Under the pieces are notes generated by a model that saw only the letters and a program-made list of their open reading frames with translations, had not been told where the DNA came from and did no database searches. A stretch of DNA of 11,910 nucleotides from the NCBI GenBank assembly GCA_020426065.1, contig JAGQQT010000070.1, positions 1-11,910 of the forward strand, written 5' to 3'. The DNA comes from Planctomycetaceae bacterium. Lineage in GTDB: Bacteria; Planctomycetota; Planctomycetia; Planctomycetales; Planctomycetaceae. The number at the start of each line of letters is the position of its first letter. Position 1 is the first letter of the stretch. A program made the translations under genes and the position numbers. Shown here piece after piece: positions 1-9,024 of the stretch.

Positions 1-2
1 CC

Positions 3-1322
3 GATCCTAACAATGCCCTGCCGGGTCTCGTCAAAGAGATCTCAGAAAACGCAGCCCTGATCGATGCACTTTATGTGCGAATTCTGAACCGGAATGCAAC
101 CTCCACCGAGATCGAGATCGCTCTCCCTTACTTCGCTGCCGTGCAGCAGGAACATGAAAAACTGACGAAGTTGCTGGCCGAGAAAGAAGAATGGTGGAAA
201 CCGATCCGTCAGCAGAAAGAACAGGAACGACTCGAAAAAATTGCTGCAGCCGAAAAGACTCTGGCTGCTTACAAAGTCGAACTGGCTCCTCGACTGGAAC
301 AGGCCGAAGCAGAACGCAAACAGAAGATTGAAGCGGCCCAGTCTGCCCTGGCTGAATACGAATCCAAAATCCAGGAACCATTTGAGAAATGGCTGACTGA
401 GCAAAAACCAGCTGCCGAGATTCCGTGGGATGTGTTTACCCCTTCCCAGCTGACCGCTTCCAACAAAGCCGAGCTGAAACAGCAGGAAGATGGCTCCATT
501 CTGGCCACCGCCAAGGATGGAATCGGAAACTATGAGCTGATTGCCCAGATCGAGCCCACTACTCTGCAGGCCTTCCGTCTGGAAGCACTGACAGATCCGC
601 AACTCCCAGGCATGGGCCCAGGGCTCCCCCCGAACGGGAATTTTGTGGTCACGGAATTTGAAGTCTTTATCAAACCTCTCTCAGATCCGAATGCGACTCC
701 GGTTCCAGTCAAACTGGACCGAGCCCAGGCAGATTTCAGCCAGGATGGCTTCGATATCAAAACGGCCATCGATGGCTCGATGGCTGCCAATTCCAATGGC
801 TGGGCGGTCTCACCTCAGGTCGGGATTACTCACTGGGCCACTTTCCAGACAAAGGAACCCGTGGTCATCTCCGAGAAATCCGAACTGAAAATCGTGATCC
901 ATCAGCGTTATACAGACAAGAAACACTGGCTGGGGAAATTCCGCATCTCAACAACTGCTCACTCCACACCAGTACCACTCGGATTGCCAAAGGACCTCCT
1001 GGCACTGGTTAACCTTGCTGAAAGAACACCTGAGCAGAATCAGGAACTGATCAGTTTCTTCCAGCGCTCAGACGCGGAATACCAGAAGCGAAAGGCTGCC
1101 ATCGGAGAAGCTCAAAAGCCTCTACCTCCAGATCCGGAACTGGTCCGGCTCGAAGGGGTCCTGAAAGCCACTCAGGCACCTGTTGCGGATGACCCGGCAC
1201 TGGTTGAGTTACGCAGCGATGTGGCCATGAGTCAGAAACTTCTGGAAAACGATCGGCTGACCGTAGCTCAGGATTTGACCTGGGCCCTGATCAACAGCCC
1301 TTCATTTTTATTTAACCGATAA
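3..1322 (+). CDS. PSD1 (DUF1553) domain protein, C-terminal part; 5' end outside window
   Basis: The frame is open from the left edge, so this is the last 439 residues of a longer protein. The first GTG in the window (75) lies inside a conserved helix and is not a start. Residues 24-31 (LYVRILNR) and the end (DLTWALINSPSFLFNR) are hallmarks of the PSD1/DUF1553 domain of planctomycete and verrucomicrobial proteins, which normally have a PSCyt1 haem-binding region and DUF1549 upstream. Between these halves sits a Lys/Glu/Ala-rich coiled coil (roughly fragment residues 55-130), then a beta-rich module (about 210-325) that looks like a galactose-binding-type fold, then a second charged helix. Known of the family: extracytoplasmic, function unproven, usually paired with a DUF1501 gene. 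One follows here after 54 bp with no terminator between, so they are probably co-transcribed. Family call is firm; function is unknown. Confidence 0.88.
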   Translation, partial: DPNNALPGLVKEISENAALIDALYVRILNRNATSTEIEIALPYFAAVQQEHEKLTKLLAEKEEWWKPIRQQKEQERLEKIAAAEKTLAAYKVELAPRLEQAEAERKQKIEAAQSALAEYESKIQEPFEKWLTEQKPAAEIPWDVFTPSQLTASNKAELKQQEDGSILATAKDGIGNYELIAQIEPTTLQAFRLEALTDPQLPGMGPGLPPNGNFVVTEFEVFIKPLSDPNATPVPVKLDRAQADFSQDGFDIKTAIDGSMAANSNGWAVSPQVGITHWATFQTKEPVVISEKSELKIVIHQRYTDKKHWLGKFRISTTAHSTPVPLGLPKDLLALVNLAERTPEQNQELISFFQRSDAEYQKRKAAIGEAQKPLPPDPELVRLEGVLKATQAPVADDPALVELRSDVAMSQKLLENDRLTVAQDLTWALINSPSFLFNR

Positions 1323-1365
1323 TGCCAATTTCGATCATTCACCCGCAGAGGGTCATCCCTTTTAT

Positions 1366-1370
1366 GGAGA
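1366..1370 (+). promoter_or_regulatory. Ribosome binding site of the DUF1501 gene
   Basis: GGAGA lies 6 nt before the ATG at 1377. It is one of the clearest Shine-Dalgarno sequences in the window and fixes the start of the exported protein just ahead of its twin-arginine signal. Confidence 0.7.
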
Positions 1371-1376
1371 ACCATC

Positions 1377-2855
<1,479 letters not shown>

Positions 2856-2889
2856 ACAGATAAGCCCTGAATTCGATTGACGCTCCATG

Positions 2890-2917
2890 ACTCCCAACTC
2901 CCGTTGGGAGTTTTTTT
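2890..2917 (+). terminator. Intrinsic terminator ending the PSD1-DUF1501 operon
   Basis: A perfect 9-bp stem, ACTCCCAAC / GTTGGGAGT, closes a 4-nt TCCC loop. It runs directly into seven T (2911-2917). It begins 34 nt after the DUF1501 stop. This is the strongest rho-independent terminator in the window. Confidence 0.93.
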
Positions 2918-2923
2918 GTGCCA

Positions 2924-2952
2924 TCGACAGACCATGTCCCAGAGATTATGGT
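2924..2952 (+). promoter_or_regulatory. Candidate sigma70-type promoter for the Ldh2-like gene
   Basis: TCGACA (2924-2929; 5 of 6 to the -35 consensus), a 17-nt spacer, then TATGGT (2947-2952; 4 of 6 to the -10 consensus). It sits just past the terminator. It would start transcription near 2959, giving a leader of about 64 nt to the ATG at 3023. Pattern match only. Confidence 0.3.
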
Positions 2953-3022
2953 GGATAGAAGATTCGTCCGCGCATTGCCGATTTCAGACTTGTTGGCAGG
3001 CGTCCATGAAAGAGGTTTTCTG

Positions 3023-3895
3023 ATGAACAGCACTGAAATGTCCACTCTGTTAAGCGCCATTCTCGTCAAGAAGGGAATGTACGCCGTCGAGGCAGAAACA
3101 GTTGCCGCTCGCATGGTGGATGCCGACCGGATCGGTCGTCCGATCGATGGAGCCTTATCGATCCTTAAAGCTGTCCGCTCGATTGATTTGGGCGATATCG
3201 ATCCCCGCGCCATCGCCATGACCATTTCAGAAACTGCCGCCTCGGCCTATCTCGATGCCAATGAAGGCATGGGACATGTCCCCGCTTCAAAAGCAGTACA
3301 TCTGGCCGTGCAGAAAGCAGAAATTGAGGGCATTGCAATGACTGTCATCCGCAACAGTCAGAGCCTGGGCAGTCCACTCGTCTATTCAGGGCTGATGGCA
3401 GAAGCGGGGAAGATTGGTTTCTGCTTATCCAATATCCCGGAAGCTCGAGATGAGTCGGGTGGATTTCCGTCCGGAGCGTCTAATGGGTTGCAACCTGCTG
3501 CCTGCGCATTCCCCACAGAAAACTGCCTGGCCGGAATTGATCTGGGATTTGGACACAATCTCGATTCATTTTTCGCTTTGAGCGGTGAACTTTCTTCCGT
3601 CCTGGGAGTCTTTCATACCATTCTGACCAGTGGCTTGACCGGTGGTCTGACGCCTCAACAAAAAACCCGCGGCCCGTTGCGTGAACGGTTTGAACACACC
3701 CTGATTGCCATCAATCCGGAGCGGTTTGCCGGGCGGAAAAAATATCTGAATCTCACACACGAACTGGCAGGAGCATTTCAACATTCAACTTCTGAGCAGG
3801 GACTGCGCAGGATTTCCATGGAAATCGAATTCGATTACCCGGCAGAAACGATCGAAGAAGTCACAAAACTGGCCAGCTCCATCAAGGCGATCTGA
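3023..3895 (+). CDS. Divergent, shortened Ldh2 (malate/L-lactate dehydrogenase) family protein, probably non-catalytic
   Basis: 290 residues from ATG 3023, which has AGAGG 7 nt upstream. An in-frame GTG at 2918 would put the start inside the preceding terminator. The fold recognised is Ldh2 (pfam02615; relatives include YiaK and sulfolactate dehydrogenase): N-terminal helices, DANEGMGHVPASKAV (78-92) matching the family's D-G-x-x-G-x-G block, then a NSxxxG strand-turn, a Gly-rich helix (203-209) and the INPERF (230-235) block. The usual Asp-Ser-His-Gly motif reads RPIDG (39-43) and the usual NSNHFG motif reads NSQSLG (111-116), so both conserved histidines are absent. About 50 residues normally between the iPt-type strand (CAFPTEN, 161-167) and the Gly-rich helix are missing, giving 290 against about 330-360. 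The reading frame is intact and conservative. I infer a diverged paralogue with lost or altered activity rather than a decaying pseudogene. Confidence 0.75.
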   Translation: MNSTEMSTLLSAILVKKGMYAVEAETVAARMVDADRIGRPIDGALSILKAVRSIDLGDIDPRAIAMTISETAASAYLDANEGMGHVPASKAVHLAVQKAEIEGIAMTVIRNSQSLGSPLVYSGLMAEAGKIGFCLSNIPEARDESGGFPSGASNGLQPAACAFPTENCLAGIDLGFGHNLDSFFALSGELSSVLGVFHTILTSGLTGGLTPQQKTRGPLRERFEHTLIAINPERFAGRKKYLNLTHELAGAFQHSTSEQGLRRISMEIEFDYPAETIEEVTKLASSIKAI

Positions 3896-3905
3896 CACCA
3901 CTGAC

Positions 3906-3934
3906 TTGCCGACCATCCCCTTTCACCAGATAAT
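3906..3934 (+). promoter_or_regulatory. Promoter of the tRNA-Arg gene
   Basis: TTGCCG (3906-3911; 4 of 6 to consensus), a 17-nt spacer, then GATAAT (3929-3934; 5 of 6). The predicted start, about 3941, is only a few bases before the mature tRNA 5' end at 3944. The spacing and position make chance less likely, and the promoter begins 11 bp after the stop of the preceding gene. Confidence 0.55.
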
Positions 3935-3943
3935 CCAGAAAAC

Positions 3944-4017
<74 letters not shown>

Positions 4018-4031
4018 TTTTTTCTTGTGTA

Positions 4032-5072
4032 TCAGTGGTACTTGCGAGGCATGACCACCCACTGTTTTCTGGATTCTCCACCGTGGAGTTGCAGCATTTC
4101 CAGGATCATTCGGTGCATGCAGAAGCGGATGAAGTCTTCACTGCGGTGCAGATGGCCAGTCCAACCGCCGCTCCGTTGATCGCCGCTCAACTCCAGATAG
4201 TTCCGCAGGCTGGCGGTGAACTCTGCATCGGCTCCATCGAAAACGCGAGTATAGGACATATAGGGCTGAGCCATGGCCGACAGCGGATCCGCCATGATCA
4301 ACTGACCAGAAGCCTGAACCACCTCAGAGTTCTCGTCGGTAGCTTCCCTCTCAGCCAGAGGCCAGGGTTCGGTGGCAATGTGAACCGGTAACGGCAGAGG
4401 TGGACGCTCTTCGTATTTGAGTTGCAGTGCCTCCTGCAACGCCCGATCCCATTCGGCCTGCAGAGGATCTATTTCCCCGTCCGCATTTTGACCTCGAATC
4501 TGGGACTCCTCACCTGTGGAATTGTCCGAGACGGTACATGAGAGATCTTTCCAGGCCTTATTGATTCGGCCTTTCAACGTTCCCTTCTCACGTGCCTCCT
4601 TCGATTTCAGCCATTGCTCCTGACGATAATAAGGATCGATGGCGATGCCGGGTTTGAAGTCCGCAATCCCTGGCGTATACCAGGAGACCTGCATTCCGAG
4701 TCGTGGTGGATAATAGGGCGTGTATTCCGTAATTGCTCCAAAGCAGATGCTGTCTACTTCGAGAATCTCTACCAGTTTGAGCAGATCAGCAGGTGAATCG
4801 AGATTCAGGCCATGCTCCACCATCGCCGTTTCCACCACGCCCACGGGAATGACCTGAAAGCCTGGGGTTTTCTGCAACTCAGTGTAATAAGCCTCGGCAA
4901 ACCGACGCCCATCCACACTCCGTTCTGGTGAAAGATTGACAAACGGAGCAATCGCAATTCGGGGCAGGTTGGGAGTGGGATTCGAGACAGCCACTTCCAC
5001 GATGGCACATCCGGAGGAGAAGCCAGCGCAGGCGAAAACGAGTGCAATCACCACACGTCGTATCGGATTCAT
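4032..5072 (-). CDS. Predicted lipoprotein with CsgG/TolB-N-like domain and charged C-terminal insertion
   Basis: 346 residues from the ATG at 5072. The same frame is open to 5144, but the lipoprotein signal only makes sense from 5072, which also has a G-run about 8 nt upstream. The signal peptide has Arg5-Arg6, a hydrophobic core and Cys22 in FSSGC; Ser at -3 instead of Leu makes this an imperfect lipobox. The mature part begins with PRIAIAPFVNLS (about 36-47). It continues with an alpha/beta segment (FAEAYYTEL, then FQVIPVGVVETAM, then DSICFGAITEY and YPPRLGM), the pattern of envelope lipoproteins such as CsgG, GNA1162 or TolB N-terminal domains that test many paths to a conserved outer-layer fold. 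The middle (about 145-260) is charged, Gln/Glu/Lys-rich and low in hydrophobics. It sits tail-to-tail with the tRNA, 14 bp away. Envelope location is likely; role unknown. Confidence 0.72.
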   Translation of the reverse strand: MNPIRRVVIALVFACAGFSSGCAIVEVAVSNPTPNLPRIAIAPFVNLSPERSVDGRRFAEAYYTELQKTPGFQVIPVGVVETAMVEHGLNLDSPADLLKLVEILEVDSICFGAITEYTPYYPPRLGMQVSWYTPGIADFKPGIAIDPYYRQEQWLKSKEAREKGTLKGRINKAWKDLSCTVSDNSTGEESQIRGQNADGEIDPLQAEWDRALQEALQLKYEERPPLPLPVHIATEPWPLAEREATDENSEVVQASGQLIMADPLSAMAQPYMSYTRVFDGADAEFTASLRNYLELSGDQRSGGWTGHLHRSEDFIRFCMHRMILEMLQLHGGESRKQWVVMPRKYH

Positions 5073-5245
5073 GCTGAGCCCCCCAAATACTACTGACTGC
5101 AGCCACAAGCGCAGTCCCCACGGAATTTCTGTTCCGCCCTCCATCCGTTACAATCGTCATAACCGGAAGAAGATCTTTAATCGGAATATCCTGCCTGGAT
5201 TACCAAATTGAATTTTATTGGCTGATCCGGAACTCTGAGTACCTC
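5073..5245. other. Divergent intergenic region between lipoprotein and acetyltransferase genes
   Basis: 173 bp must contain promoters for both flanking genes. The stretch 5170-5220 is AT-rich. No hexamer pair with 16-18 nt spacing and good matches to both consensus boxes was found on either strand, so no promoter is assigned. No hairpin or repeat stands out. Confidence 0.4.
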
Positions 5246-5725
5246 ATGAATTTTCAGCTACGCACAGCAAACCCGGATGATGCCCCTGCCATTCTCTCCC
5301 TGATTCAGGGGCTGGCGGATTATGAGCACCTCTCTCATGAGATCGTCGCGACCGAATCATTACTCAGAGCGACTCTTTTTGGTGAACATTCGGTTGCCGA
5401 GTGTCTGCTGGCAGAAGTGAGCGGGGCAGCAGTGGGGTTTGCCCTGTTTTTTCAGAACTATTCCACGTTTCTGGGACGTCCGGGGATCTATCTGGAAGAT
5501 TTGTTCGTGATGCCTGAGTTCCGCAAACAGGGAATCGGCAAGGCCCTGTTTCAGGAAGTCGCCCGACTGGCTGTGGAGCGGAACTGCGGAAGGATGGAAT
5601 GGTCCGTTCTCGACTGGAATCAACCTGCCATCGATTTTTACAGGTCGATGGGTGCCCAATCACAAGAGGAATGGACCGTTTATCGATTAACCGGCGAAAC
5701 GCTGCAGCAGGCTGCCCGAACCTGA
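5246..5725 (+). CDS. GNAT family N-acetyltransferase, diamine (spermidine/spermine) acetyltransferase-like
   Basis: 159 residues, the usual size for the SSAT-like GNAT group. It has a complete acetyl-CoA site: the beta4 strand IYLEDLFVMPEFR (81-93) leads into the pyrophosphate-binding loop RKQGIGKAL (93-101). It is followed by the motif-B block EWSVLDWNQPAIDFYRSMGA (118-137), which with LFFQNYSTFLGRPG (67-80) is characteristic of diamine acetyltransferases. The expected reaction is transfer of acetyl from acetyl-CoA to a primary amine, perhaps a polyamine or another small amine, in the cytoplasm. The ATG has only a weak GAG upstream. It is a single-gene unit: divergent from the lipoprotein and convergent with recG, 17 bp stop to stop. 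Enzyme class is secure; the true amine substrate is uncertain because SSAT-like bacterial homologues are rarely tested. Confidence 0.9.
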   Translation: MNFQLRTANPDDAPAILSLIQGLADYEHLSHEIVATESLLRATLFGEHSVAECLLAEVSGAAVGFALFFQNYSTFLGRPGIYLEDLFVMPEFRKQGIGKALFQEVARLAVERNCGRMEWSVLDWNQPAIDFYRSMGAQSQEEWTVYRLTGETLQQAART

Positions 5726-5742
5726 TGTGGACCAGTTTTCGC

Positions 5743-7845
5743 CTATCCGGTCCGGGTCAAATCGAGTTGATTCCCAAATCTTTCAATGACTCGCAGTTTT
5801 AACGGGGCAAAATCTGGTTCATCAATCGTCCCTTTTTCCACCATTCGCTCCGCCGCTCGACTGGTTTCTTTCAGGATCGCCTCATCGCGGTCAAACCGGG
5901 TAACGCGAAACGGTTGTGAACCGTGCTGTTCGGTTCCGAGAATATTTCCCGGGCCACGCAGTGCAAAATCGGCTTCCGCGACATCGAATCCACTCGCGTA
6001 ACGCTCAATCGCGCGCAGCCGTTCCAGCGAATCCTCATTGGTCGAGGAGGACATCAGGAAACAATAGCCGCGAAACGCACCCCGGCCAATTCGTCCCCGC
6101 AATTGATGCAGCTGGGACATGCCAAACTGCTGTGCATCTTCAATCACCATCATGGTGGCGTTGGGGACATCCACTCCCACTTCCAGAACTGTTGTCGCCA
6201 CCAGCACATCAATCTCCCGCTCTCGAAATCGCGCCATGATCTCGTGCTGTGTTCCTCGATCCAGTTGTCCGTGCAACACCGCTACCCGAAAATCCTGCAG
6301 TTCATTCTGACTGAGCGATTCATACACCTGTAAAGCACCGGCTGGCGCATCGGGATTGTCGGAGTTGATGTAAGGGCAAACCACATAAGCCTGCCGGCCT
6401 TCACGCAGTTTGGCTGTAATAAACTCCCAGGCCTTATGCCGGGATTTGTCATTCAACAGCAGCGATGTGATGACCGGCTGCCGGCCTGGTGGCTGTTCAG
6501 TCATCAGGGTCAGATCCAGATCTCCGTATTGAGTCAGACAGAGACTGCGCGGAATCGGAGTGGCGGTCATCACAAGAACATGTGGTGTTGTTTCTGCCGA
6601 GTCAAACCGGCTTCTCTGGACCACACCAAACTTGTGCTGCTCATCAATGACTGCCAGCCCCAGCTGATGATATTGCAGATCCTGCTGAATGACGGCCTGC
6701 GTTCCACAGATCAGCTGCATTTCCCCGGTGCGGATCTGCTCTACCAGTTGAGCCCGTTCACTGGCTTTCAGGTTGCCTGTGAACAGACAACGCCGCACCC
6801 GACTGTGCAGTAACAATTCATGCATGGTTTCCCAGTGTTGACGGGCCAGAAGTTCTGTCGGCGCCATCATCACCGCCTGATAACCGGCAGCAACAGCCGC
6901 CAGCATTGCGTAGATCGCAATCACTGTTTTTCCCGCACCGACATCCGCCTGCAACAAACGGTGCATCGGATTCGAGCTTTCCAGATCTGTCACTACATCA
7001 CTGATGGCCTGCTCCTGTCCCCGAGTCAGTTCAAACGGAAACAGAAGTCGAATTCGAGCGTCAATCTGTGGCGTAACATGGATGACCGGAGATTTTTCCC
7101 TGGTGCGGCGAATGCGACGCCTGAGCTGCAGGCCGACCTGAAAGTCGAGCTGCTCATCGAATACGAGACGACGTCGGGCGGCCTGAAAGGCTTCCACCGA
7201 ACTCGGCTGATGCAGATTACGAATCGCCTCTTCCAGCCTGGGCAGGCGATAATGTTCCAGCAGGCGGATGGGAAGATGATCGGCCACATTTCCCGCCACG
7301 TAATCCAGCACCTGGCCAACATGTTTTCTGAGTGCATCCTGGGTTAAGCCTTCGGTCAATCGATACCGAACCAGAATCTTTCCCGGGCTATTGTCTTCAT
7401 CCAGATCGAGCCACTGAATCCGGGGATGACCGATTTCCCAGCGCTGGTCGCGGAATTTCGGTTTTCCTGTCCACAGACAATCCCGGTTCATTTCCAGCTG
7501 ACGCAGCATCCAGGGCTGATTGAACCAGTTCCCGCGGATCAACCCGGTTTCTGTGCGGAGAATAGCGCTGGTCAGAGTGCGGCCCCGCGAAATGGCTTTG
7601 GCATCCGTATCGACAATCTGACCGCGAACCGTATGAATCCGATCATCCGTTAAATCATTGACTCCCGAAAGATGAGTCAGATCAATCAGATCTCGCGGCA
7701 CGAGCCATAATAAATCTCGGACGGTCTCAACACCCAAAGCCTGCAGCAGCTGAGCCCGGTGCGGGCCAATCCCGGGCACGAATCGAATCTGCTGCTCGAG
7801 TCGCGGAAGGAGCTCTTCTCGGGAATCATCCTCATCTGGGTTCAC
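5743..7845 (-). CDS. recG: ATP-dependent DNA helicase RecG
   Basis: RecG remodels stalled forks and branched recombination intermediates by branch migration. From the GTG at 7845 it has 700 residues, near the usual 690. An in-frame TTG at 7920 would add 25 residues but has no ribosome site, whereas the GTG has ATGGA 8 nt upstream. Domains in order: helix-hairpin-helix-like VPGIGPHRAQ (23-32), the wedge/OB region (about 60-230), then SF2 helicase lobes. Motifs seen: Q-like GQEQAI (276-281); Walker A ADVGAGKT (300-307), where Ala replaces the common first Gly but still fits the P-loop pattern; DEQH box with KFGV (401-408); TATPIPRSL (427-435); HGQLD (525-529); VGVDVPNA (556-563); QLRGRIGRG (581-589); and the RecG-specific LRGPGNILGTEQHG tail block. 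All catalytic motifs are intact. It lies downstream of fabH in the same direction and may share its transcript. Confidence 0.96.
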   Translation of the reverse strand: MNPDEDDSREELLPRLEQQIRFVPGIGPHRAQLLQALGVETVRDLLWLVPRDLIDLTHLSGVNDLTDDRIHTVRGQIVDTDAKAISRGRTLTSAILRTETGLIRGNWFNQPWMLRQLEMNRDCLWTGKPKFRDQRWEIGHPRIQWLDLDEDNSPGKILVRYRLTEGLTQDALRKHVGQVLDYVAGNVADHLPIRLLEHYRLPRLEEAIRNLHQPSSVEAFQAARRRLVFDEQLDFQVGLQLRRRIRRTREKSPVIHVTPQIDARIRLLFPFELTRGQEQAISDVVTDLESSNPMHRLLQADVGAGKTVIAIYAMLAAVAAGYQAVMMAPTELLARQHWETMHELLLHSRVRRCLFTGNLKASERAQLVEQIRTGEMQLICGTQAVIQQDLQYHQLGLAVIDEQHKFGVVQRSRFDSAETTPHVLVMTATPIPRSLCLTQYGDLDLTLMTEQPPGRQPVITSLLLNDKSRHKAWEFITAKLREGRQAYVVCPYINSDNPDAPAGALQVYESLSQNELQDFRVAVLHGQLDRGTQHEIMARFREREIDVLVATTVLEVGVDVPNATMMVIEDAQQFGMSQLHQLRGRIGRGAFRGYCFLMSSSTNEDSLERLRAIERYASGFDVAEADFALRGPGNILGTEQHGSQPFRVTRFDRDEAILKETSRAAERMVEKGTIDEPDFAPLKLRVIERFGNQLDLTRTG

Positions 7846-7968
7846 AATTGGATTCCATCTGGAAGAGCATGATATCAGAACCTGTCTGATCGTCTGATGA
7901 AAGGGGCGATCCCAAGGCAACGCACTGAAGACATTACCTCAGCCGGGGAGAAGTCAGACTGCTGCAGT

Positions 7969-9024
7969 TTACCAGACCAGCAGCGAAGTGCCCCATGTCA
8001 GGCCGGCACCAAATCCGCACATCAGCAGAGTATCTCCCCGGTCAATGACACCTGCCGAGCAGGCTTCATCGAGCACAAGCGGGATGGATGCGGCAGACGT
8101 ATTTCCATATTTGTGCACATTGTTCAGGAATCGATCCGGAGCCAGCCCCAGCTTTTCAGCCACCGCATCAATGATTCGCTGATTGGCCTGATGCAGAACA
8201 TACAGGGAAACATCGTGTCGGGAGAGCCCGGCCGATTCCAGAACGACTTCGATGGATTCCGTCACGGTTCTGACGGCCCACTTGAAAACATTCCGACCAT
8301 CCATCTGGAGGTAATGTTCGCCAGAGCGAATGGCTTCGGGTGTCAGTGGGAATCTGGTTCCTCCGGCCTTCCGGTCAAGCATCATTCCGCCGCTACCGTC
8401 AGATGCCAGCTGATAGGCTTTCAAACCCTGCTGCATTGTCCCCGGTGCCAGCAGAACTGCTCCTGCTCCATCGCCAAACAGCGGAGCAATCGAACGATCC
8501 GTCTGATCGACAATCCGGGAATTGCAATCTGCTCCAATCACCAGAGCTAAACGCGAATTCCCTGTGGCCACATATTGAGCGGCAGTTGTTAACGCATACA
8601 TGAATCCGGAACAGGCTGCCTGCACATCAAATGCGGGAGCATCCAGACCCAACCGGTCCTGAACCAGGCAGGCCGTTGAGGGGCATTGATAATCCGGAGT
8701 AAATGTCCCGACAACCAGCAGATCCACATCACTGGCATACAGGCCAGCTTTGGCCAGGGCATACTGAGCAGCCCGCACCGCCAGATCACTCGTCGATTCC
8801 TCTTCCGCAGCAATCCGACGCTCCCGAATGCCCGTACGCTGCTCAATCCAGTCTGGATCGCAACCGGGACACTGTTCTGCCATCTGCTGGTTGGTTCGCA
8901 CCAGTTCCGGGACATAGGATCCCGTACCGATGATCTGCACACCCATCAGGGAGTTCACTCGGCGCGTAACATTCCGGCCCAGTCTTGGGATATTGGCGGC
9001 AGACTGTGAAACAGTTTCATCCAT
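7969..9024 (-). CDS. fabH: 3-oxoacyl-[acyl-carrier-protein] synthase III (KAS III)
   Basis: KAS III condenses acetyl-CoA (or another acyl-CoA) with malonyl-ACP, the first step of fatty-acid chain building in the cytoplasm. The thiolase-fold catalytic triad is complete: Cys138 in QAACSGFMYAL, His278 in LHQANQRIID and Asn308 in YGNTSAAS. Other family blocks are GTGSYVPE (33-40), WIEQRTGIRERR (59-70) and the C-terminal GFGAGLTWG (337-345). At 351 residues it is about 25 longer than typical FabH. The core starts at Met27 (ATG 8946), but that codon has no ribosome site; ATG 9024 is kept as the start, also without a strong one. There is no rpmF or plsX neighbour, unlike the common proteobacterial fab cluster. 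Because KAS III-like homologues also act in secondary metabolism, the housekeeping assignment is likely but not proven by context. Confidence 0.92.
   Translation of the reverse strand: MDETVSQSAANIPRLGRNVTRRVNSLMGVQIIGTGSYVPELVRTNQQMAEQCPGCDPDWIEQRTGIRERRIAAEEESTSDLAVRAAQYALAKAGLYASDVDLLVVGTFTPDYQCPSTACLVQDRLGLDAPAFDVQAACSGFMYALTTAAQYVATGNSRLALVIGADCNSRIVDQTDRSIAPLFGDGAGAVLLAPGTMQQGLKAYQLASDGSGGMMLDRKAGGTRFPLTPEAIRSGEHYLQMDGRNVFKWAVRTVTESIEVVLESAGLSRHDVSLYVLHQANQRIIDAVAEKLGLAPDRFLNNVHKYGNTSAASIPLVLDEACSAGVIDRGDTLLMCGFGAGLTWGTSLLVW

Noticed and set aside
2918..3022. GTG at 2918 as the start of the Ldh2-like protein
   Set aside because: It abuts the T-run of the terminator, has no ribosome site, and the added 35 residues lack family similarity. 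ATG 3023 has AGAGG at good spacing.
5145..5245. Promoter-like hexamers before the GNAT and lipoprotein genes
   Set aside because: Best pairs match only three or four bases in one or both boxes, or have wrong spacing.
5726..5760. Hairpin between the GNAT gene and recG (GGACC...GGTCC)
   Set aside because: Only a 5-bp stem with a loop of about 16 nt and no T-run. Too weak to call a terminator.
7846..7920. TTG at 7920 as the start of recG
   Set aside because: No Shine-Dalgarno sequence, a rare start codon, and an extension unlike RecG. GTG 7845 gives the normal family length.
7897..8550. Forward 217-codon frame antisense to fabH
   Set aside because: It overlaps the catalytic regions of a well-supported fabH and its product is rich in Arg/Gln/Ser with no domain.
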